This document shows positions 25,748 to 33,829 of a stretch of 64,000 nucleotides of DNA, piece by piece. Position 1 is the first letter of the stretch. The number at the start of each line of letters is the position of its first letter. The stretch comes from Gemmatimonadota bacterium. GTDB lineage: Bacteria > Gemmatimonadota > Gemmatimonadetes > Gemmatimonadales > Gemmatimonadaceae. The translations under genes were made by a program, and so were the position numbers. Below the pieces are notes generated by a model. It did no database searches. It was not told the origin of the DNA and worked only from the letters and a program-made list of their open reading frames with translations. The stretch spans positions 1-64,000 of the forward strand of contig JADKAQ010000009.1 in NCBI GenBank assembly GCA_016719105.1, written 5' to 3'.

Positions 25748-27390
25748 CGAGCGCCTCCTGCCCTGTGCTCGCCTGTTCGCGTCGCCCCCGTCATGTACTC
25801 GCCCACCAGCTCCGGCGTCGCCTCGGCCCGCGACAGCGTGGCGACGATCTTCCCTTCGTACATCACCGCCACCCGATCCGCGAGCGACAGTACTTCTATG
25901 AGGTCCGCCGAGACCAGCAGCACACCCTTGCCCGACGCGCGGGCCGCGCGCAGCTGCTCGTGGATGAACTCGATCGCCCCCACGTCCACGCCGCGCGTGG
26001 GCTGCGAGGCCAGCAGCACCGAGTACTCGCGCCCGCGCATCTCGCGCGCGATGACGATCTTCTGCTGGTTGCCGCCGGAGAGCGAACGCGCCGGGAGCGC
26101 GGCCGACGGGGGGCGGATGTCGAACTCGCGGATCTGCCCCTGCGCGTTCGATTGCACCTGCTCCCCCTGCAGCACGCCGGCGCCTGACGAGAAGCGATGC
26201 TGCAGCCCGAGGATCAGGTTGTCGCCGATCGAGTAGTCGAGCACCAGCCCGCGCCGGTGCCGGTCCTCGGGAATGTGCGACAGCCCCAGCTCCGCGCGCT
26301 CGCGAACCGACAGCTCCCCCACGTCCTTCCCGTCGATCGTGATCGACCCTGACTCCGCCCTGCGCAATCCGGCAATGGCCTCGATCAACTCCGTCTGCCC
26401 ATTCCCCTCGACGCCGGCAATCCCGAAGATCTCCCCCGCCTTGACCTCGAAGGAGATGTCATCCACCTCGTTAGGCTTGCGGGACGAGGAGACCACAAGC
26501 CGCGAAACAGAAAGCGCCGCAGGCGAAAGCGAAGGCGAAGCCGAGCCCGAGCCGAGTCCCGGCGCCGGAATGCCCGTTATCTCGTCTTCTCGTCTTCCCG
26601 TCTTCTCGTCTTCCAACACCACAGTCGCGAGTCTCACATCGCGCCCCACCATCATTTTCGCGATCCCCGCCGGCGTGGTCTCCGCCGTAGCTACCTCCCC
26701 CACCGTCGCCCCAGCCCGCATAACGGTGATAGAAGACGACGCTTCCATCACCTCATCGAGCTTGTGCGTGATGAGGACCACCGTTCCGCCCTCACTCGTC
26801 AGGCGCCTGAGCACCCGCCACAGCTCCGTGATCTCCGGCGGCGACAGCACCGCCGTGGGTTCGTCGAGGATGAGGATCTTGGCGCCGCGGTAGAGCACCT
26901 TGAGGATCTCCACCCGCTGCGCCTCGCCCACGCTCAGGTCCGAGACCAGCCGGGCGGGATCGACCTTGAGCCCCGTGCGCTCGCAGAGGTCGCGCACCGC
27001 CGACTCGGCGGCCGCGCGGTCCAGCTGCAACCCCTTGGTCAGTTCCTGCCCCAGGACCAGGTTCTCGGCCACCGTGAGCGTGGGGACGAGCATGAAGTGC
27101 TGGTGCACCATGCCCACGCCGGCGGCGATTGCTTCGCGCGTCGACCATCCGGTGACGTCCTTCCCGTTCACCTCCACGCGTCCGCCGTCGGGCGGGTACA
27201 TCCCGGCCAGGATGCGCATGAGCGTGGACTTTCCGGCGCCGTTCTCGCCGACGAGGGCGTGGATTTCGCCGCGCTTGACCGTGAGCGTGGCGTCGCGGTT
27301 GGCGCGGACTTCACCGAAGCGCTTCGAGACGCCGATGGCGCGCAGCGCCACTCCCGTCTCCCGTCTCCCGTCTCCCGTCTCCGGGTTCAT
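25744..27390 (-). CDS. BMP-type ABC transporter ATPase with two ABC domains (NupO-like)
   Basis: Double ATP-binding protein (548 residues) energising the nucleoside-type importer. The first domain shows Walker A GENGAGKST, signature LSVGEAQR and Walker B ILILDEPT. The second has the usual degenerate Walker A GVEGNGQTE, a full LSGGNQQK signature and SQPTRGVDVG. The linker between the domains (about residues 255-310) carries an unusual low-complexity insert encoded by simple repeats around 26500-26616. The first 13 residues (MNPETGDGRRETG) are encoded by a heptamer repeat; a GTG at 27351 directly after it would start the protein at the conserved VALRAIGVSKRFG. Confidence 0.9.
   Translation of the reverse strand: MNPETGDGRRETGVALRAIGVSKRFGEVRANRDATLTVKRGEIHALVGENGAGKSTLMRILAGMYPPDGGRVEVNGKDVTGWSTREAIAAGVGMVHQHFMLVPTLTVAENLVLGQELTKGLQLDRAAAESAVRDLCERTGLKVDPARLVSDLSVGEAQRVEILKVLYRGAKILILDEPTAVLSPPEITELWRVLRRLTSEGGTVVLITHKLDEVMEASSSITVMRAGATVGEVATAETTPAGIAKMMVGRDVRLATVVLEDEKTGRREDEITGIPAPGLGSGSASPSLSPAALSVSRLVVSSSRKPNEVDDISFEVKAGEIFGIAGVEGNGQTELIEAIAGLRRAESGSITIDGKDVGELSVRERAELGLSHIPEDRHRRGLVLDYSIGDNLILGLQHRFSSGAGVLQGEQVQSNAQGQIREFDIRPPSAALPARSLSGGNQQKIVIAREMRGREYSVLLASQPTRGVDVGAIEFIHEQLRAARASGKGVLLVSADLIEVLSLADRVAVMYEGKIVATLSRAEATPELVGEYMTGATRTGEHRAGGAR
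27351..27378. repeat. Four copies of heptamer CTCCCGT inside the ATPase start
   Basis: Perfect 7-bp repeats covering codons 5-13 of the annotated ATPase, up to the alternative GTG start. The same heptamer, inverted, is at 14023-14043. A 7-bp period would shift the frame if copy number changed. Confidence 0.85.
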
Positions 27391-27461
27391 CGGACGGACT
27401 CCGCCCGCCGTGAGTGGGCGGTCGAGTTGGCGGTCGGGAGCGCGTGTCGTGGCATAAGGGC

Positions 27462-27503
27462 GGGAAAGGTCGTGGGGGGCGTTGGAGGGGGGAAGGGGGG
27501 CGC
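27462..27503. promoter_or_regulatory. G-rich leader shared with bmpA
   Basis: On the plus strand, GGAAAGGTCGT is followed by G-runs and GGGGGGAAGGGGGGCG. A very similar stretch lies before the bmpA-like start at 30298-30342. It lies upstream of the ATPase gene, which suggests a common leader or promoter of the transporter genes, now split by the two-gene insertion. Confidence 0.5.
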
Positions 27504-27513
27504 CCGTCCGGGG

Positions 27514-28053
27514 CTACTCTCCCTTCAGCTCCCGGGCCGTCGCATCCACCCACCGTACCAGCCGTCCCCGACGCTCAGCGTCCACCGGAAGCAGCCGGAG
27601 GCGCGCGATCAGCTTGCGCGGCGTGACCATTCGCTCGGCGAGCAGCACTCGCACAAACGCTCGGTCCTTCTCCCTGAATGCGGCCAGCTTCGAGGCGGCC
27701 AGGTCATGCCCCTCCAGGCAACGTCCGGTCTTCTGCCGCGTGTTCGCATTCCGCACCTCCACCGTCCGCCCGTCCCAGCCGCGCGTAAGCACCGCTGCTT
27801 CGGTGATGGGGACGCCGTGCACGTAGAACCCGTGCAACCGATGGAAGGGCGAGTCCTCCCCGATAGCGTTAAGCGCCTCGACAAGGTCGGAGCGATGCAC
27901 CGGCGTCATGTCCGCTTCCGCCGACATTCGGAGTGCCGCTGGTGCGTCGGGAAACTGTCCGAGGATCGCCTGCGAGCCGAACACGTACACCGCCTCGTCG
28001 TTGGCGATGTCGCAAGCCGCACGAATCGCGTGCTCCAGCTCCGAACGTCTCAT
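27514..28053 (-). CDS. DUF6036-like nucleotidyltransferase (putative toxin)
   Basis: A 179-residue protein. YVFGSQAILGQFP (about residues 23-35) followed by SAEADMTP matches the GSQA...D pattern of minimal/DUF6036 nucleotidyltransferases. GHDLAASKLAAFREKD (about 115-130) resembles the DLxxSKLxAxRxKD helix of AbiEii-like enzymes. Its ATG overlaps the stop of the upstream winged-helix gene. Pairs of a winged-helix protein and a nucleotidyltransferase are typical of type IV AbiE-like or MNT/HEPN-like systems, so I infer a toxin role with the upstream gene as its regulator. It lies inside the BMP transporter operon. Confidence 0.72.
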   Translation of the reverse strand: MRRSELEHAIRAACDIANDEAVYVFGSQAILGQFPDAPAALRMSAEADMTPVHRSDLVEALNAIGEDSPFHRLHGFYVHGVPITEAAVLTRGWDGRTVEVRNANTRQKTGRCLEGHDLAASKLAAFREKDRAFVRVLLAERMVTPRKLIARLRLLPVDAERRGRLVRWVDATARELKGE

Positions 28054-29114
28054 CGATGCCGCGTCGACGACCCGCCGTCAGCAACATTGCGCCGTGGGCG
28101 ACGAGCGGCGGACGCTTCGCTCGTCTCCCCCCTCGCCGCCTCCGCCAACCCCTCCCGCTCCTCCGCCGACAACACCGCCAGAAACGGCATCGTCTGACGC
28201 AGCCGCGTTGCCCGCTCTCCCGCATCCACCAGAAATCGCCGCAGGTTCGGCAGCGACCGCGTTCGCAGGATGCGCTCCCACTCGCGCAGCTCGTGCTGTT
28301 CTCCCGCCGATGCGAGCGCCAGGCGCGAGGTGACGTACGCGCGCGCCTGCTCGACGAGCGACGGATCCGTCTTCAGGCGTTCCGCGATCGCCCTCGCCAC
28401 TGCCAGCGCCCGCGCGTCCAACTCCGCGTGCGTCATCCGACGCTCGGCCACGGCGCGCGCCCGGGTTCCGGGGCGCGACTCGCTGCCACGCACGATGGCC
28501 AACGGAGGCGCCCCCAGCAGCGGGATCACATTCGCGAGCGATTGCAGCTCTCCCGGTGACGCCGCCGACAGGTCGGCCAACGTGCGCCCGCGCACCTCGA
28601 GATTGAGATCCTGTTCCAGGACGACGTCGTCGAGCGCGTCCTGCAGCGCCAGCGCGACGGAGTCGAGGTCGCGCGCCGTCCCCAGGACGCCGATCACCAG
28701 CGCGTCCTCGCGTCGATCTCTCCCGTCTACGACCGGGCCTTCCAGCCAGATCGCCGCCGGCGGCGGCACCAGCCCGCGCGTCGCGTTGCGCAGTCGTTCG
28801 ACGATACGGTCGTAGCGCGCCCGTTCGGCGACAAACAGCGCGTCAATCGCGCTCGCCAGCGGGTGCGCCCGACGGAGCGTCACCGGGCGTCGCGACCCCG
28901 CTCCCACGAACTCGACGATCCCCGTCTCCTCCAGCGTCGCCAGCGCCCGCGCCACCCCCGACAGGTGCAGCCCCGTCGCCTCCGCCAGCCGGCTCGGCGA
29001 CATCGGCGCCGCCGTCGCCGCGAGCGCGCGCAGCAGCCGCACGTTGGCTTCGGTGCCGAGGATGTCGTTGAGTGGCGCGCGGAGCGCGCTCTGGCGGTTG
29101 AGGATCGGGCGCAT
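28050..29114 (-). CDS. Winged-helix protein with nucleotidyltransferase-like domain
   Basis: A 354-residue protein. Residues about 15-75 form a MarR-like winged helix (LLRALAATAAPMSPSRLAEATGLHLSGVARALATLEETG). The middle (about 95-210) has a nucleotidyltransferase-like layout (IWLEGPVVDGRDRREDALVIGVLG). The C-terminal helical part is Arg/Glu-rich. It begins just inside a 15-bp inverted repeat at 29118-29160, which suggests autoregulation. It overlaps the DUF6036-like gene by ATGA. I interpret the two as a toxin-antitoxin-like or regulatory module; the family of this larger protein is not one I can name. Confidence 0.7.
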   Translation of the reverse strand: MRPILNRQSALRAPLNDILGTEANVRLLRALAATAAPMSPSRLAEATGLHLSGVARALATLEETGIVEFVGAGSRRPVTLRRAHPLASAIDALFVAERARYDRIVERLRNATRGLVPPPAAIWLEGPVVDGRDRREDALVIGVLGTARDLDSVALALQDALDDVVLEQDLNLEVRGRTLADLSAASPGELQSLANVIPLLGAPPLAIVRGSESRPGTRARAVAERRMTHAELDARALAVARAIAERLKTDPSLVEQARAYVTSRLALASAGEQHELREWERILRTRSLPNLRRFLVDAGERATRLRQTMPFLAVLSAEEREGLAEAARGETSEASAARRPRRNVADGGSSTRHR

Positions 29115-29117
29115 GGG

Positions 29118-29160
29118 GAAAGTAGACTATAAGCGTGTTTCTCGATTATAGTCGACTTTC
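29118..29160. promoter_or_regulatory. 15-bp inverted repeat operator upstream of the winged-helix gene
   Basis: GAAAGTAGACTATAA (29118-29132) and TTATAGTCGACTTTC (29146-29160) are inverted repeats matching at 14 of 15 positions with a 13-bp spacer. The array begins 3 bases before the start codon at 29114 and is strikingly AT-rich. It very likely contains the promoter and the binding site of the winged-helix protein. Confidence 0.8.
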
Positions 29161-29181
29161 TCGCTTATTCGCAACACTCTC

Positions 29182-29201
29182 GTCCCAGCGAAAGCTGGGA
29201 C
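29182..29201. repeat. REP-like hairpin GTCCCAGC-GAAA-GCTGGGAC
   Basis: A perfect 8-bp stem with a GAAA tetraloop followed by CCATTT. It closely resembles the widespread REP-type palindromes of the form 'CCCAGCGAAAGCTGGG' found in many bacterial genomes. It lies between the bmpA-like stop and the winged-helix promoter. Confidence 0.65.
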
Positions 29202-29254
29202 CCATTTGAGCTGCGTTGCACGCTCCCCCCACCAAACCCGCCGCCCCCCTCCCA

Positions 29255-30292
29255 CTACTTGGTAGACGGCACCACGATCTTCCCCTCAATGATCTCCTGC
29301 CGCAGCCCCTCCACCCGCGAGCGCACCGAGTCCGGGATGAGCGCCTTGTTGTTGGCGTCATAGATGTAGTTCACCCCTTTCTCGCGCAGCCCGAGCTGGA
29401 AGATCCCTCCCTTGAACGTCCCGCTCTTCACCTGCTCGATCGTCTCGAACACCGCCTGGTCCACCCCCTTCACCATCGAGGTGAGGATGAACCCCGGCGC
29501 CTCGCTGTACTGATCGGCGTCGACCCCGATCGCCAGCTTCCCGCGCCGCCGCACGGCTTCGAAGACGCCGAGCCCCGTGGAGCCCGAGGCGTGGAAGATC
29601 ACGTTCACGCCGGACTGGATCTGCGAGAGCGCCAGCTCCTGCCCGCGCCCCGGGTTGCGGAAGGCTTCGGGGGTAACGCCGGCGTACTGGGCGATCACTT
29701 CGCAGTCCGGGCAGACCGCCTTGACCCCCGCCTTGTAGCCCATCTCGAACTTGTGGATGAGGGGGAAGTCCATCCCGCCCACGAAGCCGACCTTCTTGGA
29801 GTTCCCCACCAGCGCCGCCAGGGCGCCGACCAGGAACGACCCTTCCTCCTCGCGGAACTTGAGCGCCGCGAGATTGGCCGGCGGCTGCACCGGATTGCCG
29901 GCCGAGTCGATCGCGACCGCGTAGTCGACCCCCGCGAAGCGCGTGTTCGGGTACTCCTTCGCCAGCTGCGTGAGGTCGTCGGAGAAGATGAAGCCGACGC
30001 CGATCACCAGGTCCATCCCCTCGGCGGCCAGCAGGCGCAGGCCGGCTTCGCGGTCCGAGCCTTCCCCCGGTTCAATGAAGCGCACGCGGGCCCCCAGCTC
30101 CTTCTGGGCCCGGGCGGCGCCGAGGTAGGCGCCATCATTGAAGGACTTGTCGCCCCGGCCGCCCAGGTCGAAGACGATGCCGACGTCGAGTCCCTCGCCG
30201 GTCGGCCGCTCTTCGGCGCCGGAGGGGCGGACGAAGAGGAGGGCGATGTGGGTGGCGAGGAGGGCGGCGAGGACGAGGACGAGCTTTCGCAT
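29255..30292 (-). CDS. BMP-family substrate-binding lipoprotein-type protein (BmpA-like)
   Basis: Periplasmic binding protein (345 residues from the ATG at 30292, MRKLVLVLAALLATHIALLF, a signal peptide or anchor). Signatures of the BMP/Med family are clear: IVFDLGGRGDKSFNDGAYLG, DLVIGVGFIFSD, NLAALKFREEEGSFLVGALAAL, VGFVGGMDFPLIHKFEMGYKAG, NVIFHASGSTGLGVFEA and GVDADQY. The family binds purine nucleosides. The rest of the importer (ATPase, two permeases) lies downstream on the same strand but is separated by the winged-helix/nucleotidyltransferase pair. An upstream start at 30391 would add 33 Pro-rich residues and is rejected. Confidence 0.9.
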   Translation of the reverse strand: MRKLVLVLAALLATHIALLFVRPSGAEERPTGEGLDVGIVFDLGGRGDKSFNDGAYLGAARAQKELGARVRFIEPGEGSDREAGLRLLAAEGMDLVIGVGFIFSDDLTQLAKEYPNTRFAGVDYAVAIDSAGNPVQPPANLAALKFREEEGSFLVGALAALVGNSKKVGFVGGMDFPLIHKFEMGYKAGVKAVCPDCEVIAQYAGVTPEAFRNPGRGQELALSQIQSGVNVIFHASGSTGLGVFEAVRRRGKLAIGVDADQYSEAPGFILTSMVKGVDQAVFETIEQVKSGTFKGGIFQLGLREKGVNYIYDANNKALIPDSVRSRVEGLRQEIIEGKIVVPSTK

Positions 30293-30297
30293 GAGGG

Positions 30298-30342
30298 GCG
30301 GAAAGGTCGTCGGGGGGGTGGGTGGGGGGGAAGGGGGGGCGA
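30298..30342. promoter_or_regulatory. G-quadruplex-prone leader of bmpA
   Basis: On the plus strand four G-runs (GGGGGGG, GGG, GGGGGGG, GGGGGGG) are separated by 1-2 bases. This fits a G-quadruplex motif on the template strand just upstream of the bmpA-like start. The segment is closely similar to 27462-27503. Confidence 0.5.
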
Positions 30343-30653
30343 GGCGGGGGTGGAGAGGCGAGGGGCTCGCACGGGCGCCTGCGCCGGACATGCTTGGCGG
30401 AACCGGAATACCCGGTGATCCCGGCGGGGGTAACGCACTCTCCCACCACTCGGCCCTAACTGCGAAGGGTCGATGTGTGTTGGGGATGCAACACCGTGGC
30501 TTTGCTCGGCGCCGCAGCGTTATCGTGCGAATTCGATGTGACCGCGTCCTTCATCGCCGGCTTGGCTGGCGATCGAGGACTTCTGAATGCGCGTTCGGCT
30601 GCTCGACACTCAGCTGCGACTCCCTTACACCCCTCTACCGCTACGGTCGTTAA
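30343..30653. other. Intergenic DNA at the island boundary
   Basis: About 310 bases. The left part matches core composition and ends with the octamer-like CCCTAACTG near 30450. Right of it, A+T content rises and the core octamer disappears until 44.8 kb. I see no gene here. Confidence 0.4.
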
Positions 30654-30981
30654 GTGGCACGCTCCTATCGCGCGTCTATCAATCTCGACTTCACGAAGCA
30701 AGATACGGGGGCGTATCAAGCGCTGATCCGTGCACTCATCCAAGCTGGTTGGGTCTATGTCGAGACCAGCGCCCTTTGTCGTCGAGACGGACGACATCGG
30801 TAAGGTCTGGCGCGGAGTCGAGCTCGTCGCGAAGGGATCACAGAACGCGGGCGAGCTTTCAGCGTTCACATTCCATATTCAGAGCTCGAAGGATTTCGCC
30901 GGAGTGCCGTACAAGGGAGCCGCGACCCGTGCAAATGCTCTCACCGACATTCTGCAGCGACCGTTTCCCGTCCCTAAGTAG
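30654..30981 (+). CDS. Small hypothetical protein (frameshifted)
   Basis: The GTG at 30654 opens a frame reading SYRASINLDFTKQDTGAYQ and ALIQAGWVYVETSA up to about 30771. The sensible continuation VVETDDIGKVWRGVELVAKG... ILQRPFPVPK is in the next frame to the TAG at 30979-30981. One extra base in CCCTTTGTC near 30770-30775 explains the shift. The joined product is about 108 residues, with an alternating alpha/beta pattern suggesting a small ferredoxin-like fold. The family is not recognised. It is the first gene inside the accessory island and less GC-rich than its left neighbours. Confidence 0.55.
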
Positions 30982-31579
30982 CCTGCCCCTGCAGCCGACA
31001 CGCGCTGCAGCAGACGGCCGATCAGTATTCACGCTTCCAGATGCTTGACTGCTTTATCTGCGGCGCCTCGTCGCTGAGGCGCGGATGTGGAAGCACCTCA
31101 ACGCTCGTCACGCCATCGCACATCCTCGGCGCGGCTGTCCGCACGAGCGCAGAAGGAGAAGAAGTCCTCCGGCAAGAAGAGGCGTAGCAGAAGCGTGGAC
31201 CGACTCGGGCGGGGGGCCCGGGCACTGGAAGGCGCAGATGATTCCGTCGAACGTCGACGATGCTCCCGCCTGCGTCGAACCCGCCGTGCTGCCGCTCCCC
31301 AAGTGGCCGCATAACCGATCGCCGAGCTACAGTTGGTGGCGGTTCCGCCGTCGCTCGACTTTGCTCTGCGGAAGTGAAGCTCTGAAGTCTCGATCTCTCG
31401 CGCATCTTTGCGCACGCACATAAGCGGATGCTCAGGCCCCCAACCGGCACTCGCAAGCCTGTCGGCGAGTGGCCCCGATCCGCGCCGGAGTCGGCGGACG
31501 CGCTAGTCTGTGCAACTGTCAGACCCCCACCTTTCGTTGCGCTTACTCGCCTCGCCCGCAACTACCCCGATTGCCCGTC
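30982..31579. other. Gene-poor stretch before hsdM
   Basis: About 600 bases. Frames on both strands are short, with Arg/Ser-rich shadow-type translations. I see no ribosome-binding site or recognisable domain. It may hold decayed genes and the hsdM promoter. Confidence 0.4.
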
Positions 31580-33736
31580 ATGAACCACTCCGAAATCGTC
31601 AGTTTTCTCTTCGGTGTCGCCAACCTCATTCGCGACACCTTCAAGCGTGGCAAGTATCAGGACGTGATCCTGCCCCTCACCGTGCTGCGGCGACTGGACT
31701 GTGTGTTGGCGGACAAGAAGGAGAAGGTGCTCGCCAAGCAGGCCGAGCTTCGCGCCAGGAAGCTCGAGGATCTCGACGCCCAGCTCCGCAGGGCCTCGGG
31801 GTTCGCCTTCTACAACACCTCACGCTACGACTTCGACAAGCTGCTGGGTGACGCGCCGCACCTCGCGGCCAACCTGCGCAACTACATCGCCGGCTTCAGC
31901 CCCAACATGCGCGAGGTCATCGAGCGCTTCGACTTCGACAACACCATCTCAAAGCTCGATGAGGCAGGACTGCTCTTCCAGGTTCTGGAGCGCTTCAGGT
32001 CGGTGGACTTGCACCCCGATCGTGTGGACAACGCGACGATGGGGACGATCTTCGAGGAGCTGCTCCGCAAATTCAACGAAGCGCTGAACGAGAATCCCGG
32101 CGAGCACTTCACGCCGCGCGACGTGATTCACCTGATGGTGGACCTGATGCTCGCTGGCGACGAATCACGCATCCGGGGCAAGGGCGTCGTCCGCACGGTG
32201 TACGACCCCTGCTGCGGCTCGGGCGGCATGCTGATGATCACCAAGGATCACATCCGCACGGGGATCATCCAGAACGGGCGGCTCGTACAATCGCCTATTA
32301 ACCCCGACGCCGAGCTGCACCTGTTCGGGCAGGAAGTGAACCCCGAAACGTGGGCGGTCTCCAAGTCGGACCTTTATATGAAGGATCCGACCGGGCGCGA
32401 CGCCGATCGCATCGCCTACGGCAGTACGCTTTCCAATGACAAGCACGGCGGCGTTGGCTTCGACTACCTGATCGCCAACCCGCCCTACGGCAAGGACTGG
32501 AAGGGCGACGCAGACGCGGTGAAGGCCGAGCACGAACGCGGGGCGGTCGGCCGATTTGGCCCGGGGCTGCCGCGCATCAGCGACGGCCAGCTGCTCTTCC
32601 TGCTTCACATGCTGGCGCACACGAAGGACGCCGCCGAAGGGGGCTCGCGCATCGCGATCATCATGAACGGCTCACCGCTGTTCACCGGCGATGCGGGGAG
32701 CGGGGAGAGCGAGATCCGGCGCTTCATTCTCGAGAATGACCTCCTCGACTCACTTATCGCTCTTCCGGAACAGCTCTTCTACAACACCGGTATCGCGACC
32801 TACATCTGGGTGGTGACCAACCGCAAATCACCAGCGCATCGTGGCACGGTCCAGCTTGTGGACGCCTCCGCCTTCTGGGTCCCGATGCGCAAGAGCCTGG
32901 GCGACAAGCGGCGCGAGATCCCGATCGACAATGCGCGGGAGATTCTCGCGCTCGTGAAGAACCGACGCGACGGCGAAACACGCCGCGTGGAGAGGGACGG
33001 AGCGACGGAGGACGTGGTGGTGAGCCGCGTCTTTCCCACCTCACACTTCGGCTTTCGCAAGATCACGGTCGAGCGGCCACTCAAGCTCAACTTCCAGGCG
33101 AGCCCGGAGCGGCTGGCGCGGCTCGAGCAGGAACGAGGCTTTGTGGCGCTCGCCCAGTCGAAGAAGAAGGGGGCGGCGGGCGCGAAGGAGCAGGCCGAAG
33201 GTCGCGCGCTTCAGACCGAGCTTCGCGCGATGCTCGCCACGCTCCCCACGAGGCTCGTAAAGGACCGGGACGAGTTCGGGAAGCCCCTTGACGCGGCCGC
33301 GAAGAAGTCCGGGGTGAAGCTCGCCGCCCCGGTGCGCAAGGCGATTCTCTCCGCCCTCTCGGAGCGGGACGAGAAGGCCAGCATCTGCCGCGACGCCGAC
33401 GGGGCGCCTGAGCCCGATCCGGAACTGCGCGACACCGAGAGCGTGTCGCTCGCGGTGGGGAAGGACCCGGTGGATACCGAGGGTGTCCCCGCCAGCGTGC
33501 GCGAGTTCTTCGCTCGCGAGGTGCTCCCCCACGTGCCGGACGCGTGGATCGACACCGCCAGACGCGACCACAAGGACGACCTCGTTGGCCTCGTGGGCTA
33601 CGAAATCAACTTCAACCGGTACTTCTATCGGTATACGCCGCCGCGTCCGCTGGAGGAGATCGAGCAGGACATCCGGGATATCGAGGGCGACATCGTTCGG
33701 ATTCTGTCGGAGGTTACTGGCAGGTCCGTCGCTTAA
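31580..33736 (+). CDS. hsdM: Type I restriction-modification system methyltransferase subunit
   Basis: N6-adenine DNA methyltransferase (718 residues), which forms M2S with HsdS and R2M2S with HsdR. The helical HsdM N-terminal domain (FLFGVANLIRDTFKRGKYQD...LPLTVLRRLDC) is followed by the Rossmann methylase domain. SAM motif I is YDPCCGSGGML (about residues 207-217) and the catalytic motif IV is LIANPPYGKDW (about 297-307). GEHFTPRDVIHLMVDL is a family signature. The C-terminal extension (about residues 500-718) is longer than in classical EcoKI HsdM and ends in a coiled region (EEIEQDIRDIEGDIVRILSEV). The start at 31580 (MNHSEIVSF) is supported by homology; upstream residues are not conserved. 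Confidence 0.95.
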   Translation: MNHSEIVSFLFGVANLIRDTFKRGKYQDVILPLTVLRRLDCVLADKKEKVLAKQAELRARKLEDLDAQLRRASGFAFYNTSRYDFDKLLGDAPHLAANLRNYIAGFSPNMREVIERFDFDNTISKLDEAGLLFQVLERFRSVDLHPDRVDNATMGTIFEELLRKFNEALNENPGEHFTPRDVIHLMVDLMLAGDESRIRGKGVVRTVYDPCCGSGGMLMITKDHIRTGIIQNGRLVQSPINPDAELHLFGQEVNPETWAVSKSDLYMKDPTGRDADRIAYGSTLSNDKHGGVGFDYLIANPPYGKDWKGDADAVKAEHERGAVGRFGPGLPRISDGQLLFLLHMLAHTKDAAEGGSRIAIIMNGSPLFTGDAGSGESEIRRFILENDLLDSLIALPEQLFYNTGIATYIWVVTNRKSPAHRGTVQLVDASAFWVPMRKSLGDKRREIPIDNAREILALVKNRRDGETRRVERDGATEDVVVSRVFPTSHFGFRKITVERPLKLNFQASPERLARLEQERGFVALAQSKKKGAAGAKEQAEGRALQTELRAMLATLPTRLVKDRDEFGKPLDAAAKKSGVKLAAPVRKAILSALSERDEKASICRDADGAPEPDPELRDTESVSLAVGKDPVDTEGVPASVREFFAREVLPHVPDAWIDTARRDHKDDLVGLVGYEINFNRYFYRYTPPRPLEEIEQDIRDIEGDIVRILSEVTGRSVA

Positions 33737-33780
33737 CGGATGTCGGCAGTTACGCTCAAGTGACGACGTCTGACGAATTC

Positions 33781-33818
33781 GCAAACGTACGCACTTGCCT
33801 GCAACTGCCGACGTTTGC
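33781..33818. promoter_or_regulatory. GCAAACGT...ACGTTTGC inverted repeat (AbiEi operator)
   Basis: A perfect 8-bp inverted repeat with a 22-bp spacer, located 12-49 bases before the AbiEi start at 33830. AbiEi antitoxins are known to bind inverted repeats in their own promoter and repress it. Because abiEi, abiEii, hsdS and the peptidase gene overlap, this site could control hsdS and hsdR as well. Confidence 0.7.
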
Positions 33819-33829
33819 TAACTTCCGCC

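Noticed and set aside
27355..27380. Heptamer repeats considered as a CRISPR-like array
   Set aside because: There are no spacers; it is a contiguous 7-bp tandem repeat.
31022..31561. Possible minus-strand gene upstream of hsdM
   Set aside because: The last 20 codons look protein-like but the rest is Arg/Ser-rich and no start or domain is convincing.
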